Shown here: positions 56,594 to 64,000 of the stretch, piece after piece
Layout: the number at the start of each line of letters is the position of its first letter
Position numbering within the stretch: position 1 is the first letter of the stretch
Assembly (NCBI GenBank): GCA_020692205.1
Contig: JAIMKV010000002.1
Location: 62,001 to 126,000, forward strand
DNA: 64,000 nt
Reading direction: 5' to 3'
Source of the DNA: Myxosarcina sp. GA_180221_E-2-1-MAG-40_15
GTDB taxonomy: Bacteria > Cyanobacteriota > Cyanobacteriia > Cyanobacteriales > Xenococcaceae
Program-made: the position numbers and the translations under genes
The notes under the pieces: model-generated
What the model saw: the letters and a program-made list of their open reading frames with translations, nothing else
What the model was told of the DNA's origin: nothing
The model's database searches: none

Positions 56594-57355
56594 ATGCTAG
56601 AAGTTTGTAACCTAAGCGTAAACTATCGTCATAATTGGGCAGTTCAAAACGTATCTTTTACGCTACAAGCAGGGCAGGTAACGGGTTTACTCGGCTCAAA
56701 TGGTGCAGGAAAAAGCACTTTGATCGAGGCTATTTTAGGATTAGTGCCTCTAGCAAATGGAGTGGTAAAGTGGGCAGGTAAGCCAGTTGCCAAGCAGTTA
56801 GACAAGGTGGCTTATGTGCCTCAGCGATCGCAAATTGATTGGGACTATCCCGTGACGGTAGAAAGAGCGGTAATGATGGGACGAGTGGCTACTACAGGCT
56901 GGTTTCGGCAGCATAATCGTCGTGCCAAGATGCTGGTCAAAAATGCTCTGGAGAGAGTCGGAATGTGGCAATATCGCCAACGTCAGATCGGCGAACTATC
57001 AGGAGGACAACAGCAGCGTGTTTTTATCGCTAGAGCGATCGCGCAAGAAGCGGATTTGCTATTATTTGATGAACCATTTAATAATGTAGATCGACAAACG
57101 GAAATAATTATTTTTGAGATCTTCGCTGAACTTAAAGCACAACAAAAAACTCTCTTGGTAATCAGTCACGATCTCAGTGAAACTTTAAATCATTACGATC
57201 AGTTATTGTTGTTAAATAAGCAATTAATTGCTTGCGGTTCACAAGCGGAAGTATTGACTAATGAAAATATTAACCGAGCTTACGACAGATATGATAATTC
57301 GGCGATTCAACCCTTAACTATTAACCATTATCCTAATGCTAACTTGGTTAATTGA
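56594..57355 (+). CDS. znuC: Zinc ABC importer ATP-binding protein
   Basis: This 253-residue ABC ATPase has Walker A GSNGAGKST, the signature LSGGQQQRVFIARAI and Walker B LLLFDEPFNNVD with switch VISHDLSE. It provides energy for ZnuB. Its stop overlaps the start of znuB by 20 bp, so the two are coupled. It is divergent from znuA across a 97-bp spacer that contains two candidate Zur boxes. Confidence 0.92.
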   Translation: MLEVCNLSVNYRHNWAVQNVSFTLQAGQVTGLLGSNGAGKSTLIEAILGLVPLANGVVKWAGKPVAKQLDKVAYVPQRSQIDWDYPVTVERAVMMGRVATTGWFRQHNRRAKMLVKNALERVGMWQYRQRQIGELSGGQQQRVFIARAIAQEADLLLFDEPFNNVDRQTEIIIFEIFAELKAQQKTLLVISHDLSETLNHYDQLLLLNKQLIACGSQAEVLTNENINRAYDRYDNSAIQPLTINHYPNANLVN

Positions 57356-58208
57356 ACCTCTAGAATTTGAGTTTATGCGGCAAGCGATCGCCATTGGCTT
57401 GTCTTTAGGTATCCTTGGTGCAGTAGTTGGTAGCTATTTGATTTTGCAACAGATGGGCATGATGAGTGGAGTAATTTCTCATGCGGTGTTGCCAGGTATT
57501 TCCATTGCTTTTTTCTTCGAGATTAGTGTCGTAATTGGTGCTTTTATTGCTGGAGTATTAAGTGCTTTAGTCGTAATGGGAATCCAAAAGCGATCGCGAA
57601 TTAAAGTTGATGCAGCAATGGCATTAACCCTGACTAGTTTTCTCGCCTTAGGAGTAATCTTAATTACCTTATTAGGAACTAATCAGATTAACCTAGAGGA
57701 AATTCTTTTTGGTGACATTTTAGGCGTAACTAGTGGTGATGTTTGGCGCACCATATTGATCACCGTAATCATCTTATTATTAACTAAACTTTTTTATAAA
57801 GAATTAGAATTTTATACCTTCGATCCTTTAGGGGCAAAAGCTTCTGGATTGCCCGTAAATTTGCTTTATTTTGGGTTGGTTTGTGCCATTACTTTAACTA
57901 TTGTTGCCAGTATGCAAACTGTGGGAGTTTTATTAGTCATGTCCCTATTAGTTGGCCCTGCAATTACGGCATACTTATTAGTCCAAGAACTATCACAAAT
58001 GATGCTTTTAGGATCGATTCTGGGTGCAGTTTCTAGTATTGCGGGAATGTACAGTAGCTACTATTTTGATCTGCCTTCGGGTGCGGCGATCGTTATGGTA
58101 ATCTTTGCTTTTTTCTTATTAGCATTTCTTTTTAGTCCTAAACAGGGACTTTTAACCGAACCCGAAATTAAAAATAAAGTGATTAACTGGCTTAAATTTA
58201 GCAAATAG
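57336..58208 (+). CDS. znuB: Zinc ABC importer permease
   Basis: This 290-residue permease of the ABC-3 family has about eight hydrophobic helices, including IGLSLGILGAVVGSYLILQQ, MGMMSGVISHAVLPGISIAF and VGVLLVMSLLVGPAITAYLL. It forms the membrane channel with ZnuC. It begins inside the end of znuC. A strong hairpin repeat follows 35 bp after its stop. Confidence 0.92.
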   Translation: MLTWLIEPLEFEFMRQAIAIGLSLGILGAVVGSYLILQQMGMMSGVISHAVLPGISIAFFFEISVVIGAFIAGVLSALVVMGIQKRSRIKVDAAMALTLTSFLALGVILITLLGTNQINLEEILFGDILGVTSGDVWRTILITVIILLLTKLFYKELEFYTFDPLGAKASGLPVNLLYFGLVCAITLTIVASMQTVGVLLVMSLLVGPAITAYLLVQELSQMMLLGSILGAVSSIAGMYSSYYFDLPSGAAIVMVIFAFFLLAFLFSPKQGLLTEPEIKNKVINWLKFSK

Positions 58209-58243
58209 ATTCTATTTGAGAAAGCAAAAATGACCGCGGAATG

Positions 58244-58290
58244 AGGTCACAGGCAAGCACCGCCTTTTAAAGGCGGTGAACCTGTGACCT
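58244..58290. repeat. Near-perfect 47-bp hairpin element after znuB
   Basis: Outer arms AGGTCACAGG (58244-58253) and CCTGTGACCT (58281-58290) enclose inner arms CACCGCCTTT (58258-58267) and AAAGGCGGTG (58269-58278). All are perfect matches, with a 4/2 internal loop. It can act as a stable hairpin in the znuCB message. No T-run follows. It looks like a dispersed palindromic repeat. Confidence 0.7.
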
Positions 58291-58455
58291 AAATACTAAA
58301 ATACTCAGTCTGAAAATAATTAGAACCAAACTAGCTGCATTTATCTGGAGGTTTCGATCAGATTTTCGCCATCAAATTTAGCTGACTATCCCAACTCCAT
58401 TTTGCGCTAATTTGGTTAATAGTTCTAACTAACACTATCTACAGCCCATTTATTC

Positions 58456-59358
58456 ATGTTTCCTAGTTGCATTCCCCCAGAAGCAAGCAATTTAACCGAA
58501 TCGGCATCGATTAATTTAGCCAAACAGATTCAACAGGTATTTATCTCTACGCCTTTGAGTCAGGAAAATATTGCAACTACCTATGTTAACCAAGGAAGCG
58601 GCGGCACACCTATTTTACTAATCCACGGCTTTGACAGTTCTCTATTAGAATTTCGTCGTTTGTTACCAATACTCGCAGCACAACAATCGACTTATGTAGT
58701 AGATCTTTTAGGGTTTGGCTTTACTCAGCGTAATTTAAGTATCCCCCTTAACCCAGAAAACATTAAAACCCATCTGTATTACTTCTGGAAAACCATGATC
58801 AAGCAGCCTGTAATCTTAGCAGGTGCATCGATGGGTGGCGCAGCAGCGATTGATTTTACTCTTACCTATCCCGACGCGGTAGAGAAATTAGTTTTAGTAG
58901 ATAGCGCGGGTTTAGCTAAACAACCTGCTATCGGTAAGTTTATGATTCCGCCACTAGATACTTTTGCCACAGAATTTCTACGTAACCCCAAGATTCGCCA
59001 AAGCATTAGTCGTGCTGCTTATTTCAATAAGAGTTTTGCCAGTTTAGATGCTCAAGCCTGTGCTGCACTGCATTTAAAATGCTTAGATTGGCATAAATCT
59101 TTAATTGCTTTTACTAAAAGTGGTGGTTATGGTTCATTTGCCCAGAGAATTGCCGAGATCCAACAGCCGACTTTAATTATTTGGGGCAAACAAGACAAAA
59201 TATTAGGAACTAAAGATGCTGCCAGATTTGCTCAAGCTATGCCAAATAGTAAGCTTGTCTGGATCGATAATTGTGGTCATGTTCCTCATTTAGAACAGCC
59301 TGAAGCTACCGCTAGAGAGATTTTGAATCTGAATCAACAAAAGCCTGATCTTGTTTAG
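58456..59358 (+). CDS. Alpha/beta-hydrolase
   Basis: This 300-residue serine hydrolase has the oxyanion region LLIHGFDSSLLEFR, the nucleophile elbow GASMGGAAA, the acid in IIWGKQDKILG and the histidine in IDNCGHVPHLEQP. It resembles epoxide-hydrolase/lipase-like cytoplasmic hydrolases. The substrate is unknown. It is monocistronic. Confidence 0.88.
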   Translation: MFPSCIPPEASNLTESASINLAKQIQQVFISTPLSQENIATTYVNQGSGGTPILLIHGFDSSLLEFRRLLPILAAQQSTYVVDLLGFGFTQRNLSIPLNPENIKTHLYYFWKTMIKQPVILAGASMGGAAAIDFTLTYPDAVEKLVLVDSAGLAKQPAIGKFMIPPLDTFATEFLRNPKIRQSISRAAYFNKSFASLDAQACAALHLKCLDWHKSLIAFTKSGGYGSFAQRIAEIQQPTLIIWGKQDKILGTKDAARFAQAMPNSKLVWIDNCGHVPHLEQPEATAREILNLNQQKPDLV

Positions 59359-59411
59359 TTGCGATCGCAGTTGACCAAACATTGAACATTAAACAAGTTG
59401 TTGATAAATGA

Positions 59412-59469
59412 TCTGACTTCTGACTTCTGACTTCTGACTTCTGACTTCTGACTTCTGACTTCTGACTTC
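59412..59469. repeat. Heptanucleotide tandem repeat (TCTGACT x 8)
   Basis: Eight exact copies of TCTGACT plus two extra bases (58 bp) lie in the spacer after the hydrolase gene. Short tandem heptamer repeats of this sort are known in cyanobacterial spacers. They have no coding role and can vary in copy number. Confidence 0.9.
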
Positions 59470-59641
59470 ATATAGCGATCGCTTTTTAGAGAGAGTATAG
59501 ACAGAGATCGAAACCCGTGTTAGAAAAATTTTATGAACCAAGTTTTTTTGGCAAGCTAGGTTATTTGTATTTATGGACTTAGACTGGAATAACTTAAATT
59601 GTTCTAAAACTGATTTTAATTAAAGATATTAATGGAGGTAG

Positions 59642-60346
59642 TTGGCTAAGGTGAATTTATTAGAAATTATTGATAAAGGTGGGATCGCCATGTATCCCCT
59701 GCTATTCCTCTCTATCCTCTCAATTTCGACAATTTTAGAACGGCTTTGGTTTTGGTCGCGAGTAGTTTTTAAAGAGAAAAAAATCTTTAATCGTATTATG
59801 GAAGCGGCAGATCGCAACTGGGATTTGGTCGGCAAAATTGCTCAAGAGTATATCAATCATCCTTTGGGTAATTTTGTCTATTCTCCGTTTAGTCTACTTA
59901 ACCCCGATCCAGATATGTTCCATCTTGCTTTAGAATCGGCAGCAGAAGAACAGTTAGCTCGGATGCGTAAGGGCGACAAAGTTCTGGAAGCGATTATTGC
60001 TCTTTCTCCTTTATTGGGCTTATTTGGCACAGTTTGGGGACTAATCCAAGCTTTAAGCTCAATTCAAATTAGTGATTTAGGTACAGCAGATTCATCTGGT
60101 GTTACTTTGGGTATCGGTGAATCTCTAATTTCCACTGCGTTTGGCCTATTAGTGGCAATTATTAGCCTGAGTTTTTATCGTTTGTTTCAAGCTTTTTGGA
60201 CAAATCAAATCAGAATATTGCGCCGTACTGGTAGCCGTTTAGAAGTTATGTATCGCGATCGCTGGATGCAATCGGAACCTGAAGAGCCTAAAATTGTTAG
60301 TCAAGATGATTATTCTTTTGTCAACATCAAGCCACCTAGCCAATAA
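59642..60346 (+). CDS. exbB: MotA/TolQ/ExbB family proton-channel protein
   Basis: This 234-residue protein has three hydrophobic helices, with the first near [20 protein letters not shown] and the core [18 protein letters not shown]. The region [20 protein letters not shown] is the ExbB/TolQ family signature. With ExbD it uses the proton gradient to drive a TonB- or Tol-type process. The reported start is a TTG with a nearby GGAGG, but the GTG at 59651 is also possible. exbD follows by 51 bp. Confidence 0.88.
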   Translation: MAKVNLLEIIDKGGIAMYPLLFLSILSISTILERLWFWSRVVFKEKKIFNRIMEAADRNWDLVGKIAQEYINHPLGNFVYSPFSLLNPDPDMFHLALESAAEEQLARMRKGDKVLEAIIALSPLLGLFGTVWGLIQALSSIQISDLGTADSSGVTLGIGESLISTAFGLLVAIISLSFYRLFQAFWTNQIRILRRTGSRLEVMYRDRWMQSEPEEPKIVSQDDYSFVNIKPPSQ

Positions 60347-60397
60347 TTAGTAAAAACGTTCCATTGAACGTCCGTAAAGTAATCAGGAATCACTTGC

Positions 60398-60955
60398 ATG
60401 AGTCGTAAAAAGTACCAGCCCAAACCAATTAGACCGCTAAATCTTTGGCAGGATGATAGTCAGTCAAGTGGAGCTAATATTGAAATTTTGCCCTTAATTG
60501 ACGTGATTTTTTGTATTTTGACCTTTTTTATCTTGGCAGCGGTCAATTTCTCCCGTCAGCAAGCAATTAGCCTAGATTTACCTCAGGCAAAAACGGGTGC
60601 GCCTCAGATGCAAGATATTTTGATTGTGACTATCGATGATATTGGTCAGCTATACGTTGATCGCGATCTAGTCAGCCGCAGCGATTTAGCTTGGGAAATC
60701 AAAAAATATAATCAGGCTAATCCCAATGGCTTGATGACACTGTATGCAGCCAAAAATTCAACCTATAGAGAAGTAGTAGAAGTATTAGACATCCTACGGG
60801 AGGTAGGAGGCGATCGCGTCGCTTTAGCCACTCTACCAGAAGGCTCTCAACCATCACCAGTTCCTCCCACTCCAGGAGTAAATCCCGCCCTTCCAGGCTT
60901 GCCCAGCAGTATCGATTTATCTCCGACTAACCCACCTAGTCCTCCAACGCCCTAA
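60398..60955 (+). CDS. exbD: ExbD/TolR family protein with a proline-rich C terminus
   Basis: This 185-residue protein has a cytoplasmic basic N terminus, one transmembrane helix (IDVIFCILTFFILAAVNFS, with the key aspartate at the helix start) and a periplasmic TolR-like domain. The last 35 residues are unusually rich in proline (PSPVPPTPGVNPALPG), which may form a flexible linker. No TonB gene is visible nearby. It is the partner of the exbB gene just upstream. Confidence 0.88.
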   Translation: MSRKKYQPKPIRPLNLWQDDSQSSGANIEILPLIDVIFCILTFFILAAVNFSRQQAISLDLPQAKTGAPQMQDILIVTIDDIGQLYVDRDLVSRSDLAWEIKKYNQANPNGLMTLYAAKNSTYREVVEVLDILREVGGDRVALATLPEGSQPSPVPPTPGVNPALPGLPSSIDLSPTNPPSPPTP

Positions 60956-61037
60956 AGAGCAATTAAAAGCTAAGCCAGCAGCCAATTAATTTGCTTTCTG
61001 TTGTGTTCTTTTCTTTCCTCCTGCCTCAATTCTGTTG

Positions 61038-61379
61038 TTATCCTGGTGGCCAGTTCATAGCGCGATCGCCCAAGATATGTAAATGTAGATGATCAACTGA
61101 TTGTCCGCCATCTTTACCGTTATTAATTACCACTCGATATCCATTGCTGAGGTTGGCCTGTGCGGCAACTTTTTTGACCGTCATTAATAAATGTCCCATT
61201 AGTGCTTGATCTTCTTGTCCAGACTCCGATAGACAAGGAATTGGTTTTTTAGGAATAACCAAAATGTGCGTTGGTGCTTGAGGGTTAACATCTTTAAAAG
61301 CTAAAGCTAAATCATCTTCATAGACAATATCGGCAGGAATCTCGCGACGAATAATTTTGCCAAAGATAGTATCTGTCAT
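61038..61379 (-). CDS. HIT family nucleotide-binding/hydrolase protein
   Basis: This 113-residue protein of the HINT type has [19 protein letters not shown] at the N terminus, [11 protein letters not shown] in the middle and the histidine triad in [11 protein letters not shown]. It probably hydrolyses adenosine phosphoramidates. It is monocistronic and convergent with exbD, with an 82-bp spacer. Confidence 0.93.
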   Translation of the reverse strand: MTDTIFGKIIRREIPADIVYEDDLALAFKDVNPQAPTHILVIPKKPIPCLSESGQEDQALMGHLLMTVKKVAAQANLSNGYRVVINNGKDGGQSVDHLHLHILGDRAMNWPPG

Positions 61380-61555
61380 AGGTTGTCAAAAATTATGAGC
61401 GTCAATTTTGTTAGCACTCCTAATTGTAATAGTATTACTATCATTCTCAATACTATTGGGGTTAATTTTGAGCCTCAGTTTGGGGTTAATTAACTAAAAC
61501 TGAATTCTAATGAGACTGTGATTAATAATCTCAATTATGGTTTTTATGGCGATCG

Positions 61556-62011
61556 CTATTTAGATCGAACTTTGTTAATATAAGGAATTTGACAACTAGC
61601 AATCAAATCTTCGCTAGATTCTGAGTTATCTTCAGTAATTTTGGCTTGCTGCTTTGGGTGTTTATGCTGTAGCTGCTGAAAAAAATCCCTAGTTTGCTCT
61701 GGCTTGAGCTGTTGTAATGCCTGAAGGAGATTGTTAGCTTGTCCGAGTAGCTGTTCAACATCTACCCCTTCATAATCTGGTTGATAATCCCATAAGCGTC
61801 TAACCGCCTCTCCTAAGAGAATAATTGCCCCGCGCAGGTTATCGTTGCTCAAATGATAACAACCCACTGCTACCTGTAGAATTCCCTGATAAAAACGTTT
61901 ATCTGCTTCAGGAGCATCAATCCAAATAGCCTCTAGAGTATCGTGACAGGCGTAAAACTGCTGTTGATTAAATTCAGCGATTCCTCGTTCAAATTCTGGT
62001 GATGCTACCAT
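61556..62011 (-). CDS. DUF309 family protein
   Basis: This helical protein of about 151 residues has the DUF309 core: FNQQQFYACHDTLEAIWIDA followed by RFYQGILQVAVGCYHLSN. The family is common in cyanobacteria and chloroplasts and has no known activity. I use the ATG at 62011 (MVASPEFERG), since an upstream TTG at 62020 adds only three residues. It is monocistronic. Confidence 0.88.
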   Translation of the reverse strand: MVASPEFERGIAEFNQQQFYACHDTLEAIWIDAPEADKRFYQGILQVAVGCYHLSNDNLRGAIILLGEAVRRLWDYQPDYEGVDVEQLLGQANNLLQALQQLKPEQTRDFFQQLQHKHPKQQAKITEDNSESSEDLIASCQIPYINKVRSK

Positions 62012-62105
62012 AATCAGCAAGTGTTTTGATCGATAATACAGAGGTTCACAAATGCGCAGACGCTAGGAAGATAATCAAACTACTCTTAACTGCCAACTAA
62101 ACTAT

Positions 62106-62474
62106 TTATTCCATTTCACGACAAAGTTGATTAATTTGTTCGGTGGTAATTTCCTGAACATTACTGGCAAAGGCATTATCGGGAGTTAGAAATAACATAC
62201 AGTGACATTTCTTTTCTTCCCGCATTGGCACACAAGGGCAATTCCAATAAGCTTTTTTTACTTCTGCCTGTTTATCTTCATAGTGGCGACAAGGGCATAA
62301 AGGCGAACCTAATTCTTGCTTGTGCTGAGCCAATCCTTTAATTACCGCCGCCGTGACTGATAAATTACTACAAAAATAAGTATCTGTGCGTTGAGCGTAC
62401 TTTTGCGCAAATTTTCTCATTGCTTCGAGATTTTTGTCTGGACTTTGACTAGATGTTAATTTTGCCGTAGTCAT
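62106..62474 (-). CDS. ftrC: Ferredoxin-thioredoxin reductase, catalytic (beta) chain
   Basis: This 122-residue iron-sulfur enzyme passes electrons from ferredoxin to thioredoxin for light control of the Calvin cycle. The cysteine pattern CPC (60-62), CPC (79-81) and CHC (90-92), with spacings 16 and 8, is exact for the [4Fe-4S] cluster and the redox disulfide. The FtrA/variable chain gene is not in this window. It is transcribed leftward and alone. Confidence 0.96.
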   Translation of the reverse strand: MTTAKLTSSQSPDKNLEAMRKFAQKYAQRTDTYFCSNLSVTAAVIKGLAQHKQELGSPLCPCRHYEDKQAEVKKAYWNCPCVPMREEKKCHCMLFLTPDNAFASNVQEITTEQINQLCREME

Positions 62475-62799
62475 AATCTTAAAATAATTGAAATTAGAGA
62501 CAGGAAAAGCAGGTTAACCTTCATTGATATTGTATGCCAAATTGATTTTATTTAAGTTTTTGCAAGATTAGTCCCCAAGAGTGGGAATAATATGTGTAGT
62601 TAGATTGAGATGTTACCAAAATATCTTCTCTGAACAATATAGAATTTCTTGATGTCGAAGATCTGAAATATCAGTTATAAAGGACTGGTTATATTAAATA
62701 TTTGAGTTACTTTAATCTATTTAATTAGAAAAATACATATTTCTCTAAAAAGCTAGCTACATAATCCAATCTTTGAAGCAGTTACTAATGATTTAAATT
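62475..62799. other. Intergenic region before the fusion gene
   Basis: 325 AT-rich bases between the divergent ftrC gene and the receiver-HlyD gene. It should hold both promoters. I see no clear operator or terminator. Confidence 0.4.
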
Positions 62800-64000
62800 A
62801 TGAACTCATCCAGCAATGCTAACAGTGATTACCTTCCAGGTAACAGTTTGTCCTCAAATGCAGGTCAAACAAATCAGATAGACGATGCTGCTAACCCTCC
62901 CGATAGTATCATTCGCGTTCTCATCGTAGACGACCAAAAAATGATTAGGGAAGGATTAAAAGCCTTAGTCAAAGCAGAACCCGATATCGAAATAGTTGGA
63001 GTTGCCGAAAACGGAGAACACGCCGTCAAGCAAGTAGAATATCTTTCCCCAGATGTTGTCCTCATGGACATGGAAATGCCTGGAATGAATGGGATGGAAG
63101 CAACCAAAATAATCTGCCAGAAATTTTCCGAGGTTAAAGTATTAGTTCTTAGTACTTTTGATCATCAGGAATATGTAGCTCGCTCTTTGAGTTCTGGAGC
63201 GATGGGCTATCTGCTCAAAGGTACTCCAGCCAAAGAATTGACCGATGCAATCAGATCGGTTCATCGTGGCTATGCTCAAATTGGACCAGGAATTTATCGT
63301 AATTTGGCTCTGCCACAGCTAGAACAAATATCAAAGCTGCCCGCTATGTCTCCTTTAGCCACTCGCACCCCAGAAATTGAAGCTCATTTGGAAAAGTCTT
63401 ACCCCCCAGGAGAACTAATTAGCAGTAAATCAGGTAAAGATTCTGCTTTAGCTAATCGCAATCCTGCTTCAATTAATACCCGTAAATTTGAGCAAACCGT
63501 AATTCTACGCCCTTCTCCTCGATGGTCTCGATTGACTATGGGCTGCATCATGGGAGTAACCGCTTTTACTTTGATTTGGGCTAGATTTGCCAAAATTGAA
63601 CAGGTGATTCCTGCTACGGGCATCATTCAACCAACAGGTAAGTTGCAAGAAATTCAAGTGCCTACTAATGGTGTAGTCGAAGAAGTCAAGGTTGAAGAAG
63701 GACAAAGAGTCGAAAAAGGAGACGTGTTACTGGTTTTAGATTCTACTACTTCCGAGGCACAGGTTGAATCTTTAAGCCAGGTGCGCCAGTCGCTGACTCA
63801 GGAAAACAAGTTTTATCGAGCTTTGATGGCAGGAGATCTTGATTCTGGTAATATTAATGGCGCGATCGCTTCTTTAAAAATCCCTACAGAAGTAGCTTAT
63901 CTAACTCGTAACCGAGCCGCGCTCAAAGAAGAAAATCAGTTATTTAATCGTCTTTTGGATGAGTCTGAAGATAGCTTAGATCCAGAACAACAGGCAAGGT
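62800..64000 (+). CDS. Response-regulator receiver fused to an HlyD-type membrane-fusion adaptor (3' end outside window)
   Basis: The frame opens at the ATG at 62800 and is uninterrupted to the edge (400 codons). Residues 37-155 are a receiver of the NarL type: acidic pair Asp44-Asp45, phosphoacceptor Asp90 (VVLMDMEMP), Thr119, and Lys140 (GYLLKG). A Pro-rich linker of about 75 residues follows. Residues about 243-261 are a single transmembrane helix (TMGCIMGVTAFTLIWARF). From 270 on it reads as HlyD/AcrA: VIPATGIIQPTGKLQEIQVP, then a lipoyl-like half-motif VVEEVKVEEGQRVEKGDVLL, then coiled-coil sequence. No helix-turn-helix is present. A cytoplasmic receiver would thus sit on a periplasmic export adaptor. 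Confidence 0.9.
   Translation, partial: MNSSSNANSDYLPGNSLSSNAGQTNQIDDAANPPDSIIRVLIVDDQKMIREGLKALVKAEPDIEIVGVAENGEHAVKQVEYLSPDVVLMDMEMPGMNGMEATKIICQKFSEVKVLVLSTFDHQEYVARSLSSGAMGYLLKGTPAKELTDAIRSVHRGYAQIGPGIYRNLALPQLEQISKLPAMSPLATRTPEIEAHLEKSYPPGELISSKSGKDSALANRNPASINTRKFEQTVILRPSPRWSRLTMGCIMGVTAFTLIWARFAKIEQVIPATGIIQPTGKLQEIQVPTNGVVEEVKVEEGQRVEKGDVLLVLDSTTSEAQVESLSQVRQSLTQENKFYRALMAGDLDSGNINGAIASLKIPTEVAYLTRNRAALKEENQLFNRLLDESEDSLDPEQQAR

Noticed and set aside
59412-59469. CRISPR array
   Set aside because: The units are 7 bp with no spacers, so this is a simple tandem repeat.

Overview
This window comes from a cyanobacterium. The evidence is direct. It carries phycoerythrin beta and alpha genes (cpeB, cpeA) with all expected bilin cysteines, the HEAT-repeat protein CpeZ, the plastid/cyanobacterial Ycf35 and Ycf46 proteins, the catalytic subunit of ferredoxin-thioredoxin reductase, GlpX-type bisphosphatase and many copies of the HIP1 octamer GCGATCGC. 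The DNA is AT-rich with long AT-rich spacers and short hairpin repeats. A phycoerythrin-containing coccoid or baeocyte-forming lineage would fit, but the genus cannot be settled from this sequence.

Layout. 1-8.3 kb: the end of a B12/radical-SAM protein, a sugar ABC ATPase, panB, trhO, a Bax-inhibitor-like membrane protein, a sugar ABC permease, and nadE. 8.4-11.5 kb: the NAD block continues with a NadD-NrtR fusion and pncB, with a candidate operator upstream of pncB. 11.7-21.1 kb: an acetyltransferase, a 5-formyl-THF cyclo-ligase, two unknown proteins, cydAB (bd oxidase), a holin-like membrane protein, ycf35, ycf46, a ribbon-helix-helix protein and a minimal PBP4-type peptidase. 21-30.7 kb: an Fe/2-oxoglutarate-type dioxygenase, an AlkA-like glycosylase, prolyl oligopeptidase, two decayed reading frames, a 183-bp MITE-like element with a 6-bp target duplication, a CDP-alcohol phosphatidyltransferase, a second sugar ABC permease and a GT39-type glycosyltransferase.

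30.8-40.3 kb: three tandem terD genes, a DUF2007 protein, accD, a pterin dehydratase with a signal-like N terminus, the cpeBA-cpeZ block, comF, a mercaptopyruvate sulfurtransferase and cobL. 40.7-50.2 kb: a C-terminal processing protease, ftsQ-ftsZ, thiD-scpB, a DUF760 protein, a 31-residue membrane peptide, glpX and hemA. 50.2-64 kb: a flippase-like membrane protein beside a kinase/pseudokinase/TPR protein, moaB, grxC, a divergent znuA/znuCB zinc importer with candidate Zur boxes, an alpha/beta hydrolase, a heptamer repeat, exbB-exbD, a HIT protein, a DUF309 protein, ftrC and, at the right edge, an unfinished gene.

The most unusual item is that last gene (62800 to the edge). It encodes an intact NarL-type receiver domain joined in one open frame to a transmembrane helix and an HlyD-type membrane-fusion adaptor, with no DNA-binding domain in between. 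This suggests a secretion or efflux adaptor controlled by phosphorelay. Second is the NadD-NrtR fusion, which joins a NAD-pathway enzyme to what looks like its own NAD-pathway repressor and sits among NAD genes. Both are readings of domain architecture and have not been tested. No tRNA, rRNA, CRISPR array, prophage or intact insertion sequence was found.
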